Both the position numbers and the translations under genes were made by a program. Source: Pokkaliibacter plantistimulans (GTDB lineage Bacteria > Pseudomonadota > Gammaproteobacteria > Pseudomonadales > Balneatricaceae). From it: a stretch of DNA of 64,000 nt. Location: the NCBI RefSeq assembly GCF_003194385.1, contig NZ_LAPT01000022.1, positions 1 to 64,000 on the forward strand, written 5' to 3'. The notes beneath the pieces are model-generated. The model was not told the DNA's origin. It searched no databases and saw only the letters and a program-made list of their open reading frames with translations. This document shows positions 27,836 to 36,939 of this stretch, one piece after another; position 1 is the first letter of the stretch; every line of letters begins with the position of its first letter.

Positions 27836-29665
27836 ATGAGTGATGATCTGCTGAAGTACTACAACCAGGAGCTGAGCTATCTGCGTCACCTGGGGGCGGA
27901 GTTTGCGGAGCGTTATCCGAAGGTGGCGGGGCGCCTGAAGCTGACCGATGAGGTGATTGAAGATCCCCATGTGTCGCGGCTGCTGGAAGGGGTGTCGTTC
28001 ATGACCGCACGCATCCGGCAGAAGCTGGACGACAGTTTTCCCGAGCTGACCGATGCGCTGCTGGGCCATATGTTTCCTGACTATCAGGCTCCGATCCCGT
28101 CCATGGCGGTGGTGCAGGTGCAGCCGAAGAACCTGAACGACTTTGGCGTCACCCTGCCTCGTGGCTGTCGCCTGATCACCGATATTGCCAATTTTTCCGA
28201 ATGCCGTTTCCGTACCTGTTATGACACCCGGCTGTGGCCGGTAGAAGTGGAAGCAGTACGTTTCCAGAATGCGCCGTTCCGTGCGCCCAAGCCGATCTGG
28301 CGTGACACTGCGGCGGCAGTGCTGAAGATCACCGTGAAGAGCAGTGCCCCCAAGGTGGCGATGGAGGAGATCGGCATCGATCACCTGCGCTTCTTCCTCA
28401 ATGGCCAGTTGCGGCACAGCTTTGCCCTCTACCAGCACCTGTTCCGCGACACCATCGGTCTGGCCATTACGCCGCGTGACAACCTCAAGCAGGTGCGTTT
28501 TCTGGAGCGACGCCATCTGCGCTCGGTGGGCTTCGAGGAAGAGCACGGTGTGCTGCCCTATCAGCAGCAGTCCTTCTCCGGTTATCGCCTGCTGGTGGAG
28601 CACTTCCTGTTTCCGCACAAGTTCCTGTTTGCCGAGCTGGATGACCTCAGGCAGTGCTGGAGCGGGATGGGCACCGCAGTGGATATCTACGTGTATTTCT
28701 CCGAAGGCTCGGCCGAGCTGGAACAGCAGGTCAGCGATAACCAGCTGCTGCTGGGCTGTACGCCGATCATCAATCTGTATGAAGAGCGGCTGGAGCCGAT
28801 TCGGCTGGAAACCGCCGAGCACGATTACCGCCTCAACGCCTCCTATGCCAAAGCGGATACCAGTGAGGTGATCCGGCCGCTGGAGGTGGAGGTGTTCAAT
28901 CACAGCCGTCAGCGCCGCAATGTGCGTCCTTACTATGCGGAAGGCCATCCGGCTTATCTGGATGACGATGAACTGTTCTGGACCCTGCGTCGTGAGACGC
29001 GCAGCTGGGCCGGTGGCGCTGCCGAACCGGGTACGGAAGCGGTGATGACCGTGGTTGACCGGCTGGCCCGCGGTGCCGCGTTTGAGCACAACGAAGGCTG
29101 GATGCTGGGCATCAAGGCGCTGTGCTCCAACCGTAACCTGCCGGCCCGTCTGCCCTATGGCGGCGGACAGCCAGCAATGCGCAGCAGCACCCATGCCGAT
29201 GTGGTGGATGGCATTCGCTGTCTGACCCCGCCCACGGCCACGGTGCGTCCGTCACTGGGTGAGGATACCCGCTGGCAGCTGGTCAGCCATCTGACCCTCA
29301 ATCATTTCACTGGCGAGGATGCGGTGCAGCGGGTACGGGAAATCCTCAAGCTCTATGACTTCCGTGCCAGCCCGGAAACCAAGGTGCTGATTCAGGCCAT
29401 CCATCAGGTGCAGATCAAGCCTGCCAGTGCCCGGCTGGTGCGGCAGGGTCGTGTCGCCTTTGCGCAGGGCAGCGATATCCAGCTGGTCTTTACCCAGCAT
29501 GAGGCAGCCGGTGCCAGTTTGTTCTTCCTCGGCTCGGTGCTGGATCATTTCTTTTCCCAGTTCGCTGTGGTCAACAGTTTCACCCGTTTGTCGATCCGCA
29601 TTCTTGATGAAGAGCGGCCGGTGCATCAGTGGCCCGCGCGGGCGGGGGGAGTGCCGCTGCTATGA
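27836..29665 (+). CDS. tssF: T6SS baseplate subunit TssF
   Basis: The 609-residue protein is a full-length TssF: LLKYYNQELSYLRHLGAEFA at the N-terminus and DPHVSRLLEGVSFMTARI near residue 42 are hallmark sequences. TssF dimers pair with TssG in each baseplate wedge. It is directly adjacent to tssE and overlaps tssG by ATGA. Confidence 0.97.
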   Translation: MSDDLLKYYNQELSYLRHLGAEFAERYPKVAGRLKLTDEVIEDPHVSRLLEGVSFMTARIRQKLDDSFPELTDALLGHMFPDYQAPIPSMAVVQVQPKNLNDFGVTLPRGCRLITDIANFSECRFRTCYDTRLWPVEVEAVRFQNAPFRAPKPIWRDTAAAVLKITVKSSAPKVAMEEIGIDHLRFFLNGQLRHSFALYQHLFRDTIGLAITPRDNLKQVRFLERRHLRSVGFEEEHGVLPYQQQSFSGYRLLVEHFLFPHKFLFAELDDLRQCWSGMGTAVDIYVYFSEGSAELEQQVSDNQLLLGCTPIINLYEERLEPIRLETAEHDYRLNASYAKADTSEVIRPLEVEVFNHSRQRRNVRPYYAEGHPAYLDDDELFWTLRRETRSWAGGAAEPGTEAVMTVVDRLARGAAFEHNEGWMLGIKALCSNRNLPARLPYGGGQPAMRSSTHADVVDGIRCLTPPTATVRPSLGEDTRWQLVSHLTLNHFTGEDAVQRVREILKLYDFRASPETKVLIQAIHQVQIKPASARLVRQGRVAFAQGSDIQLVFTQHEAAGASLFFLGSVLDHFFSQFAVVNSFTRLSIRILDEERPVHQWPARAGGVPLL

Positions 29666-30699
29666 GCAGTCAGACCCTGATGCCGCTGTCTTCACCCTCG
29701 CTTAACCGGCTGCTGAGCGAACCGGAGCAGTACTCCTTCTATCAGGCAGTGCGCCTGCTGCAGTTGCAGCTGGAATCCAGCGAGCAGCAGCACCGGGTGG
29801 GTCATGACAGCCGTCCGGACCGTGAACTGGTGCGCTTCAGCAGTGCCCAGCATCTGGGCTTTGCCGGACGGGCGATCAGCCAGATTGAGGTACATCCGGC
29901 CAGAGGGCAGGCCCTGAAAGCGCAGCTGCAGGTGTCCTTTGCCGGTCTGACCGGTGCCAACGGCGTGCTGCCACAGCACTACACCGAGCTGATCATGGCG
30001 CGGGTCAAACAGCGCGATCATGCCATGCGCGACTTCTTCGATCTGTTCAATCACCGCCTGATCTCGCTGTATTACCGGGCCTGGGAGAAGTATCGCATTG
30101 CCGAGCAGATCCGCCCCGTGCCAGAGCGACTGGTTACGGTAGGCCGGGTCAAAGCCGATCCCTTCAGCCGTATCCTGACGGCGCTGACTGGCAGTCGTCA
30201 GCCCCTGAGCCTGATGTATGCCGGGCTGTTCAGCCGCCTGCCGCGCTCGGCCCGAGGGCTGGAGCTGCTGCTGAGCGGTATCACCGGGGCGGCGGTCCGG
30301 GTCGATCAGTTTGTCGGCTGCTGGCTGACGCTGGACGCCGGTGAGCAGACGGCACTGGCGTCCCGGCGCGGGCTGGAAGGGCAGTTCTCCAGACTAGGGG
30401 TGGATGCTGCCATCGGCAGCCGCTGCTGGGACGTGTCCTCCACCCTGGCTATCAGCATTGAAGCCCACAGCGCCAGCCTGAGCCGGGCACTGATGCCCGC
30501 CGGTGAACTGAACCGTCGTCTTAACCGGCTGGTGCAGGAGTTCATGGGCAAACCCCTGCGGGTGCACTGGCATCTGCGCCTGCCTGCGAAGCACGCCAAT
30601 CTGCTGCGTCTGGGCCAGCAGCCACTGGGGCTGGGCCGTGGTGATTATCTGTATATCCCTGCCAACCGGCGTGATCGCTGGCTGGATATCCGTTTTTGA
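29662..30699 (+). CDS. tssG: T6SS baseplate subunit TssG
   Basis: The 345-residue protein has the TssG marks YSFYQAVRLLQ near residue 23, VSFAGLTGANGVLPQHY near 92 and a DFFDLFNHRLISLYYRAWEK stretch near 122. The ATG at 29662 overlaps the tssF stop. An in-frame ATG at 29629 would lie within tssF and adds only a Gly/Ala-rich tail. Confidence 0.96.
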   Translation: MSSQTLMPLSSPSLNRLLSEPEQYSFYQAVRLLQLQLESSEQQHRVGHDSRPDRELVRFSSAQHLGFAGRAISQIEVHPARGQALKAQLQVSFAGLTGANGVLPQHYTELIMARVKQRDHAMRDFFDLFNHRLISLYYRAWEKYRIAEQIRPVPERLVTVGRVKADPFSRILTALTGSRQPLSLMYAGLFSRLPRSARGLELLLSGITGAAVRVDQFVGCWLTLDAGEQTALASRRGLEGQFSRLGVDAAIGSRCWDVSSTLAISIEAHSASLSRALMPAGELNRRLNRLVQEFMGKPLRVHWHLRLPAKHANLLRLGQQPLGLGRGDYLYIPANRRDRWLDIRF

Positions 30700-30740
30700 T
30701 GCGCCCGCGGGTGCGATGTTAAAGAAAGGAATCTGTTGTC

Positions 30741-33395
30741 ATGTCGTCGATGACTCTCAAGCATCTGGTGGAAAAACTGAATCCCACCTGCCGTAGTGCC
30801 CTGGAAGCCGCCGCTGCCCTGTGTCAGTCGCGCAGCCATTTCAGTGTTGAGGTACAGCACTGGCTGACCCCGCTGGCAGCCAATGAGCACAGCGACCTGC
30901 ATTTGCTACTGCGCTGCTTTGAAGTGCAGCCCGAAGATTTTCATGGCGAGCTGCAGCGTGCGCTGGAAGCCCTGCGCACCGGTAACGATGCCGTTCCCGG
31001 CCTGTCAGCCCAGCTGGTGCACTTGCTGCAGGAGAGCTGGGTGGCCTGCAGTATTGCCTTTCAGGATGACAGCATCCGCTCTGCCCATCTGCTCTATGCG
31101 CTGGTCAAGGACGAAGGGCTGGCACTGCTGTGGCAACGTTACATGCCGTCGCTGGCCAGGCTGGATGCTGCCCAGCTGCTGAACGCCTGGCCGCAGCTGC
31201 GCCATGAGTCGGGAGAGCATCAGGGCGGGGCTGCTGCGCCAGCCGCCGCCCGGGCCGAAGGGGACAGCAGCAAAATCAGCCGTACCCCGGCACTGGATCA
31301 GTTCACTCAGGATCTCACCGCTCAGGCGCGTGACGGCAAGCTCGACCCCATCCTCGGGCGCGATGATGAAATCCGCCAGATGATCGACATCCTTACCCGG
31401 CGACGCCAGAACAACCCAATCCTCACTGGCGAAGCCGGGGTGGGCAAAACCGCGGTGGTGGAAGGGCTGGCTCAGCGTATTGCCGCGGGCGACGTGCCAG
31501 AGGTGCTGAAAGCGGTCAGCGTCCGGGTGCTGGATCTGGCCCTGCTGCAGGCCGGGGCAGGGATGAAGGGCGAGTTTGAGAATCGCCTGAAAGGGGTCAT
31601 CAGCGAGGTCAGGGCATCGGCCACGCCCATCATCCTGTTTATTGACGAAGCCCACACCCTGATCGGCAGTGGTGGGCAGGCAGGGCAGAACGATGCGGCC
31701 AATCTGCTCAAGCCAGCACTGGCCCGTGGTGAGCTGCGGACCATCGCCGCCACCACTTGGGCCGAATACAAAAAGTATTTCGAGAAGGATGCGGCACTGA
31801 CCCGACGTTTTCAGGTAGTGAAAGTGGAGGAGCCCAGTGCCGAGCAGGCCATCATCATGCTACGTGGCCTGTTGCCGGTGATGCAGCGTCACCACGGCGT
31901 CAGCATTGCCGATGCTGCGCTGAAAGCGGCGGTGCATCTGTCGCAACGCTATATCAACGGTCGCCAGCTGCCGGACAAGGCCGTTGCTCTGCTGGATACC
32001 GCCTGTGCGCGGGTGGCCATGAGTCAGGCGGCAGTACCGGCGCGGGTCGAGCAGTTGCAGCGTCAGGCGGAAGCGCTGTCTGCCGAGATCAGTCAGCTGC
32101 GTGCTGAGCAGCTGGCAACCGGCGAGCACACCGAGGTGCTGGTGACCCTGCAAGGTCAACAGCAGGAGGTGGAGGCTGAGCTGCAGCGCGAGCAGGCTGT
32201 GTGGCAGGCGGAGAAGCTGGCGGTACAGCAGGCTGACAGCCATTACCGCAAACTGGCCGACGATACGCTGCATGATGACGAAAGGGAGCAGGAGCAACAG
32301 GCCTTCCGGCAGTTTCTGCAGCACTATGCCGACAACGGCCAGCCGATGGTGCACTGGCAGGTGGATGAGCAGCTGGTCGCTGCGGTGGTGTCTGACTGGA
32401 CCGGTATTCCGCTCGGGCGCATGCAGGCCGATGAGATCAGCGCCATTCTCGGGCTGGAGCAGCGACTGGCCGAACGGGTCATCGGCCAGCCCCATGCCCT
32501 GCGGCTGATCAGCCAGACGGTGCAGACCGCCCGCGCCCAGCTGGCCGATGAAAATCGTCCCAATGGCATCTTCCTGCTGACCGGCCCCAGTGGCGTTGGC
32601 AAGACGGAAACAGCGCTGGCTCTGGCCGAGCAGGTGTTTGGCAGCGAAGACAAGGTCACTGTGATCAATATGTCGGAGTTCAAGGAGGAGCATAAGGTCA
32701 GCCTGCTGCTGGGCTCGCCGCCCGGTTATGTTGGCTATGGCGAGGGTGGCGTGCTGACCGAAGCGGTGCGGCGCAAGCCTTACAGCGTGATCCTGCTGGA
32801 TGAGATGGAAAAAGCCCATCCCGGCGTGCAGGACATTTTCTATCAGGTCTTCGACAAGGGCACCATCAAGGACGGTGAAGGCCGCGATATCGATTTCCGC
32901 AATACCATCATCATCATGACCTGCAATGTCGGCAGTGATACCACTCTACAGCTGTTCGAGGATCCGGAGACTGCACCGGGGGTAGAGGGGCTGCGCAAGG
33001 CGTTGCAGGAAGACCTGCTCAAGGTGTTCAAGCCGGCCTTCCTCGGTCGCCTCAATGTGGTGCCTTATGTGCCACTGAGCAGTGAGATGCTGACCGCCAT
33101 CGCCCAGCTGCAGCTGGCGCGCATTGAGCGCCGGTTGCGCCAGCATCATCAGACCGAACTGGTGTACGGCGAGGAAGTGCTGAGCTATATCGTGCAGGGC
33201 TGTCAGGATGCGGGCTCCGGAGCGCGAACGATTCACAACACCCTGCATAACCAGCTGCTGCCCCTGTTGTCGGTAGCCATTCTCAATGCGGTAGCAGAGC
33301 GTCGGGCCCTGGCACAGATCAAAGTGAACTGCGGCAATGATGGCTTTGTGCTCGATACTGGCTGCGATATGGAAGATGCGGTGTCAATGTTTTGA
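30741..33395 (+). CDS. clpV: T6SS sheath-recycling AAA+ ATPase ClpV (TssH)
   Basis: The 884-residue protein has a Clp N-terminal domain, two AAA+ modules with Walker A motifs GEAGVGKTA (near residue 230) and GPSGVGKTE (near 614), Walker B motifs ILFIDEAHT and ILLDEMEKA, and a coiled middle domain at about 410-530. ClpV pulls TssC from contracted sheaths so they can be reused. It is the last gene of the long operon. Confidence 0.97.
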   Translation: MSSMTLKHLVEKLNPTCRSALEAAAALCQSRSHFSVEVQHWLTPLAANEHSDLHLLLRCFEVQPEDFHGELQRALEALRTGNDAVPGLSAQLVHLLQESWVACSIAFQDDSIRSAHLLYALVKDEGLALLWQRYMPSLARLDAAQLLNAWPQLRHESGEHQGGAAAPAAARAEGDSSKISRTPALDQFTQDLTAQARDGKLDPILGRDDEIRQMIDILTRRRQNNPILTGEAGVGKTAVVEGLAQRIAAGDVPEVLKAVSVRVLDLALLQAGAGMKGEFENRLKGVISEVRASATPIILFIDEAHTLIGSGGQAGQNDAANLLKPALARGELRTIAATTWAEYKKYFEKDAALTRRFQVVKVEEPSAEQAIIMLRGLLPVMQRHHGVSIADAALKAAVHLSQRYINGRQLPDKAVALLDTACARVAMSQAAVPARVEQLQRQAEALSAEISQLRAEQLATGEHTEVLVTLQGQQQEVEAELQREQAVWQAEKLAVQQADSHYRKLADDTLHDDEREQEQQAFRQFLQHYADNGQPMVHWQVDEQLVAAVVSDWTGIPLGRMQADEISAILGLEQRLAERVIGQPHALRLISQTVQTARAQLADENRPNGIFLLTGPSGVGKTETALALAEQVFGSEDKVTVINMSEFKEEHKVSLLLGSPPGYVGYGEGGVLTEAVRRKPYSVILLDEMEKAHPGVQDIFYQVFDKGTIKDGEGRDIDFRNTIIIMTCNVGSDTTLQLFEDPETAPGVEGLRKALQEDLLKVFKPAFLGRLNVVPYVPLSSEMLTAIAQLQLARIERRLRQHHQTELVYGEEVLSYIVQGCQDAGSGARTIHNTLHNQLLPLLSVAILNAVAERRALAQIKVNCGNDGFVLDTGCDMEDAVSMF

Positions 33396-33741
33396 GTCAC
33401 AATGTGAAATAAATAATTACGTTTTAATAAATTAATTTACAGGTGGTGGCGAAAGGATTATTTTAGGGCGCGCAACACAAGGGGTGTGCCCACCCCTTCC
33501 AGGGAAGGCCAAAAGCCTGTGGGTCGGTCAGTCCCGGTTGTTGCTGACGTATAGAGATAGCGGGCGTCAGCACACCGGAGTGACACAAGGGATGTTGTCG
33601 CTACTACCGCTGGAAGGGTGATAAGTGACGGGGAGACGCCGTATAAACGGCGCCAGGCTGTGGCAAAGTCAGGTCCGGTCCGTCGATCAAGGAAGTCCGT
33701 CCGTAAGGACGGTTATCAACCCAAATGCTTAGGAGAAAAGC
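33396..33741 (+). promoter_or_regulatory. Long structured leader and promoter region of hcp
   Basis: This 346-bp stretch holds no gene. The first 60 bp are very AT-rich and suit a promoter. Then come several short inverted repeats: GGGGTG/CACCCC (33481-33496), AGGC/GCCT near 33505-33517, GCCGT/ACGGC near 33638-33651, and CCGTCC-GTAA-GGACGG (about 33697-33713). The last ends some 28 bases before the hcp ATG. A strong TTAGGAG ribosome site follows. hcp probably has its own promoter and a stable leader, as expected for the most abundant T6SS protein. I found no convincing sigma-54 site. Confidence 0.55.
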
Positions 33742-34221
33742 ATGCAAAGTAATACCTACCTGAATTATGAAGGCATCAAGGGCGAAGCCACTGCCGAACA
33801 GTTCAAGGATCTGATCACCTTGTTGTCCATGGACTGGGCAATCGACCGTGTGATTACCGCTCATACTGGTACTGCGATGGACCGTGAAGCCAGTGCCGCT
33901 CGTCTGGGTGACATCACCATCACCAAATTCCAGGACCGCTCCTCACCTGACCTGTTCAAGGAAGCCACCATCGGTAAAGCCAAAACCGCGGTGTTCCACA
34001 TGACCAAACAGGGCGAGAAGATCGAAGAGATCATGAAAATCGAACTGACCGACGCCATGATTTCCCACTACAGCGTGTCTATCCAGAATGACCGCCCAGT
34101 GGAAACCATCCGCATTTCCTACACCGAAATGATGATGACCGTGACCCCCACCGACGACGACAACAATGTCATGGCGCCGTTGGTCTACGGTTACAGCGGT
34201 CTCAAAGGCCAGCAGATGTAA
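33742..34221 (+). CDS. hcp: T6SS tube protein Hcp (TssD)
   Basis: The 159-residue protein is a canonical Hcp: YLNYEGIKGEA at the start, a long loop with THTG-like AHTGTAMDREA, then ITKFQDRSSPDLF and AVFHMTKQGEKIEE near residues 60-90. Hexameric rings stack into the secreted tube and can carry small effectors in the lumen. No toxin extension is present. It has its own ribosome site, leader and terminator, separate from the clpV operon. Confidence 0.97.
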   Translation: MQSNTYLNYEGIKGEATAEQFKDLITLLSMDWAIDRVITAHTGTAMDREASAARLGDITITKFQDRSSPDLFKEATIGKAKTAVFHMTKQGEKIEEIMKIELTDAMISHYSVSIQNDRPVETIRISYTEMMMTVTPTDDDNNVMAPLVYGYSGLKGQQM

Positions 34222-34260
34222 TCTCCCGCGACCCTATCGCGTACGATTACACTGTTACGG

Positions 34261-34283
34261 AAAGGCTCCTTCGGGAGCCTTTT
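34261..34283 (+). terminator. Rho-independent terminator after hcp
   Basis: AAAGGCTCC-TTCG-GGAGCC followed by TTTT lies 40 bases after the hcp stop. It separates hcp from the two low-GC genes that follow, or lets only part of the transcripts through. Confidence 0.9.
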
Positions 34284-34320
34284 CTATTCGGCATCTATAA
34301 AGTGTTTAGGGACAAATGTC

Positions 34321-34776
34321 ATGGAAGTTAGAATTACTATTTCTTCGCTGGCGCTTGGTATTCCGAAAACTGGCTTTGGCTTTAATATCGCATCTGGCGC
34401 TTATGTTGAGGTTCGTGCCGGGCAAGCAGCTACGAGACATCTGTACGGCATGACAGACTTATTCAGCCTGGGCACTAAAAGTGGCACTCTGGGCTTTGGT
34501 CATATACAGACGCCGTGGTTGTACGTTGATCCAGCGAAGAACGCCTCGTTAAACACTGCGAGCCTGAATGGTGCAGAGCTGGAAATAGCTGTTACTGGTG
34601 CGCTTATTGGCAGTGGGAAAGTCGATGTAGTGCTCAGTAAAATCGATGAGCATGGCCAGACAACTGAATTGTTGAACCTGAAATCCGTTAAAGTACCTGG
34701 CGCCAGTGGCCAGTTATCTTCGACAAGTATTCGCAATAAAGCGAAGTTTATGAAAGTGCTCCCAGCTGAAGAGTAG
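34321..34776 (+). CDS. Unrecognised hcp-linked protein, candidate T6SS cargo (151 aa)
   Basis: I do not recognise this protein. It has no signal peptide or clear membrane helix and looks beta-rich, with many Gly/Ser/Thr residues (FGFNIASGAY, GTKSGTLGFG) and one conserved-looking patch, HIQTPWLYVDP, near residue 61. AGGGA lies eight bases before the ATG. Codon use is more AT-rich than that of the T6SS operon. It starts just after the hcp terminator and is followed five bases later by a small membrane protein. At about 16 kDa it is small enough for the Hcp lumen. An effector role is inference from position. Confidence 0.7.
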   Translation: MEVRITISSLALGIPKTGFGFNIASGAYVEVRAGQAATRHLYGMTDLFSLGTKSGTLGFGHIQTPWLYVDPAKNASLNTASLNGAELEIAVTGALIGSGKVDVVLSKIDEHGQTTELLNLKSVKVPGASGQLSSTSIRNKAKFMKVLPAEE

Positions 34777-34781
34777 TAGTT

Positions 34782-35084
34782 ATGTGGAAGTGGCTTAATT
34801 ATCTTTTAATCTTTCTGCAGATAAGCATATTCCCTTCCTTGGCTATCATGCTTTCTTCTATTCAAGAGCAGTTCAAAGATTTTTTGAATCAGGAGGGTAG
34901 GCCAGCAGTTTATATATTGGCTAACACTTGGCTGGCATGGGTTTTCTTTGTCGTTGCTCTTTTTGTTCTCATTGCGATAAATCGTGTAGGTGACCTTAAA
35001 AAACGTGCCACTTATAACACCATAGCGCTAGCCGTATACTCCACTGCTGCCTTTATGGTGGTTGTTAGTCTTTATCCTTTCTGA
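34782..35084 (+). CDS. Small inner-membrane protein, candidate immunity partner (100 aa)
   Basis: The 100-residue protein has three hydrophobic segments (about residues 4-25, 45-65 and 75-98) separated by short charged loops, and no recognised domain. It begins five bases after the preceding stop, so the two genes probably form one transcript. Base composition is clearly lower in GC than the flanking genes. A small polytopic membrane protein behind a small soluble one next to hcp is the arrangement of immunity proteins against membrane- or periplasm-acting effectors. This reading is inference. Confidence 0.65.
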   Translation: MWKWLNYLLIFLQISIFPSLAIMLSSIQEQFKDFLNQEGRPAVYILANTWLAWVFFVVALFVLIAINRVGDLKKRATYNTIALAVYSTAAFMVVVSLYPF

Positions 35085-35190
35085 TTGCAGTAGTGGAATG
35101 GCCACGGTATTTTCCGCTGTTCCCTCATGACTCGGCTCTCTATACTGGGAGCCACTTTTCTAGCCTCTACCCATTGCTGCTCTGACTACC

Positions 35191-36180
35191 ATGTCCCGCA
35201 AATCTGTACCACCTGTTGCTGCCAAACCTTCACCGCTGCATCCGCGCAATCGTCATCAGCAACGTTATGATTTTGCTGCCCTGACCGCGGTCTGCCCTGA
35301 TCTGGCGGGCTTTATCCGCCTGACTCCCAAGGGTAACCATTCCATCGATTTTACTGATCCGCAGGCGATCAAGGCCCTCAACCGGGCACTGCTGCAGCAC
35401 TGGTATCAGATTGAAAACTGGGATATTCCCGCAGGCTATCTGTGTCCACCCATTCCCGGGCGGGCCGACTATATCCACTATCTCGCCGATCTGCTGGCGA
35501 CGGCCAACGGTGGCAAACAGCCTGCCGGCAAACGTATTCAGGTGCTGGATATTGGCTGTGGTGCCAACTGCATCTACCCGCTGATCGGTAGCAGTGAATA
35601 TGGCTGGCAGTTTGTCGCCGCAGATATTGAAGCGGCCTCACTGGCGTCGGCGGAGCGCATTCTGGCGGCCAACCCGGCGCTACAGCAGAAGATCAGCCTG
35701 CGACAACAGCCTGATGCACAGCGCTGTTTTACCCACATCGTGCAGCCTGATGATTATCTTGACCTGACCCTGTGCAATCCGCCTTTTCATGAGTCAGTGG
35801 AGCAGATGGTGCGGGGTAATCAGCGCAAGTGGCAGAACCTCGGCAAATGGGATGAACAGAAAGAGGCCAGTGCGGAGCAGCTGAATTTCGGCGGACAGAG
35901 CAATGAGCTGTGGTGTGAAGGCGGCGAGCTGGCTTTTATCAGCCGCATGATGCGTGAGAGTGCGGGTTACGCCAGTCAGGTGTACTGGTTTACCTCTCTG
36001 GTATCGAAACAGGCCAATCTGCCGCTGCTGGAGAAGGTGCTGAAAGAGGTCGGGGCGGTGCAACAGCAGGTAGTGGCGATGGCACAGGGCCAGAAAAACA
36101 GCCGCTTTATCGCCTGGAGCTTTCTCAACCCGGAGCAGCAGAAAATCTGGCGACAGATGCGCTGGCACAGCAGGGTCTGA
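35191..36180 (+). CDS. rlmF: 23S rRNA (adenine1618-N6)-methyltransferase RlmF
   Basis: The 329-residue protein has the RlmF/YbiN pattern: N-terminal HPRNRHQQRYDF, a SAM-binding loop VLDIGCGANCIYP near residue 118 and the catalytic NPPFH near residue 196. It methylates A1618 of 23S rRNA. Neighbours are unrelated; this marks the return to core genome after the T6SS island. Confidence 0.95.
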   Translation: MSRKSVPPVAAKPSPLHPRNRHQQRYDFAALTAVCPDLAGFIRLTPKGNHSIDFTDPQAIKALNRALLQHWYQIENWDIPAGYLCPPIPGRADYIHYLADLLATANGGKQPAGKRIQVLDIGCGANCIYPLIGSSEYGWQFVAADIEAASLASAERILAANPALQQKISLRQQPDAQRCFTHIVQPDDYLDLTLCNPPFHESVEQMVRGNQRKWQNLGKWDEQKEASAEQLNFGGQSNELWCEGGELAFISRMMRESAGYASQVYWFTSLVSKQANLPLLEKVLKEVGAVQQQVVAMAQGQKNSRFIAWSFLNPEQQKIWRQMRWHSRV

Positions 36181-36205
36181 GCCGGGGTGTGAACTGCAGA
36201 ATGAC

Positions 36206-36229
36206 AAAAAGCCCCATCAGGGGCTTTTT
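36206..36229. terminator. Bidirectional terminator between rlmF and efp
   Basis: AAAAAGCCCC-ATCA-GGGGCTTTTT is a perfect stem with A and T tracts on both sides. It lies between the convergent rlmF and efp genes and can end transcription from both. Confidence 0.92.
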
Positions 36230-36251
36230 GCTATCACGAAGACAGGGCGAA

Positions 36252-36818
36252 TCAGGCCTTGTTACGTGATTTGTATTCGTTGGTGCGGGTATCGATAACG
36301 ATGCTGTCACCGATTTCGCAGAAGCCGGAAACCATCATTTCGGTGCCGTTGTTCAGACGGGCAGGCTTCATGATCTTGCCAGAGGTGTCGCCACGTACTG
36401 AAGGCTCAGTGTAGGCAATCACACGCTCGATGCTGGTGGGCAGGCTGACGGAGATTACTTTGCCGTTGTAGAAAACCGCTTCGCAGACGTCGGTCATGCC
36501 GTCTTCCAGATACATCAGGACGTCGCCCAGATCATCTTTCTCGATTTCGTACTGTTCGTAGTCAGAATCCATGAATACGTACAGAGGATCAGCGAAGTAG
36601 GAGTAGGTTACTTCCTTGCGATCCAGGATGATGTCTTCGAACTTGTCGTCGGCTTTGTAGACGCTTTCAGTAGCGATGCCAGACAGCAGGTTTTTCAGTT
36701 TCATTTTCACGACCGCAGCGTTACGGCCGGATTTGTTGAATTCAGCTTTCTGGATTACCCAGGGAGAGCCGTTGATGCTGATCACCTGACCAGCGCGAAG
36801 TTCTTGTGCTGTTTTCAT
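36252..36818 (-). CDS. efp: Elongation factor P (arginine-32 type)
   Basis: The 188-residue protein is a full-length EF-P that relieves ribosome stalling at polyproline. The modified loop reads KSGRNAA, with Arg at position 32, so it belongs to the rhamnosylated class rather than the lysylated E. coli class. The neighbouring earP supplies the modifying enzyme. The rest, such as [12 protein letters not shown] and CEIGDSI, matches the Pseudomonas type closely. Confidence 0.97.
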   Translation of the reverse strand: MKTAQELRAGQVISINGSPWVIQKAEFNKSGRNAAVVKMKLKNLLSGIATESVYKADDKFEDIILDRKEVTYSYFADPLYVFMDSDYEQYEIEKDDLGDVLMYLEDGMTDVCEAVFYNGKVISVSLPTSIERVIAYTEPSVRGDTSGKIMKPARLNNGTEMMVSGFCEIGDSIVIDTRTNEYKSRNKA

Positions 36819-36939
36819 GAGATGAACTCAAAAAAGTTAAATTGAGTGCGTGCGACTGTAACAGCCTGCGCCCGCTACTTTGATCCAGTGCGCGCCACTA
36901 TAGCCGATTTTGCAAAATCGCAAAGGGGGCAAGAAGCCT

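Noticed and set aside
33396-33741. Sigma-54 promoter for hcp
   Set aside because: TGGC occurs at two places, but no GC follows at the -12 spacing, and no VasH-type activator is in the T6SS cluster.
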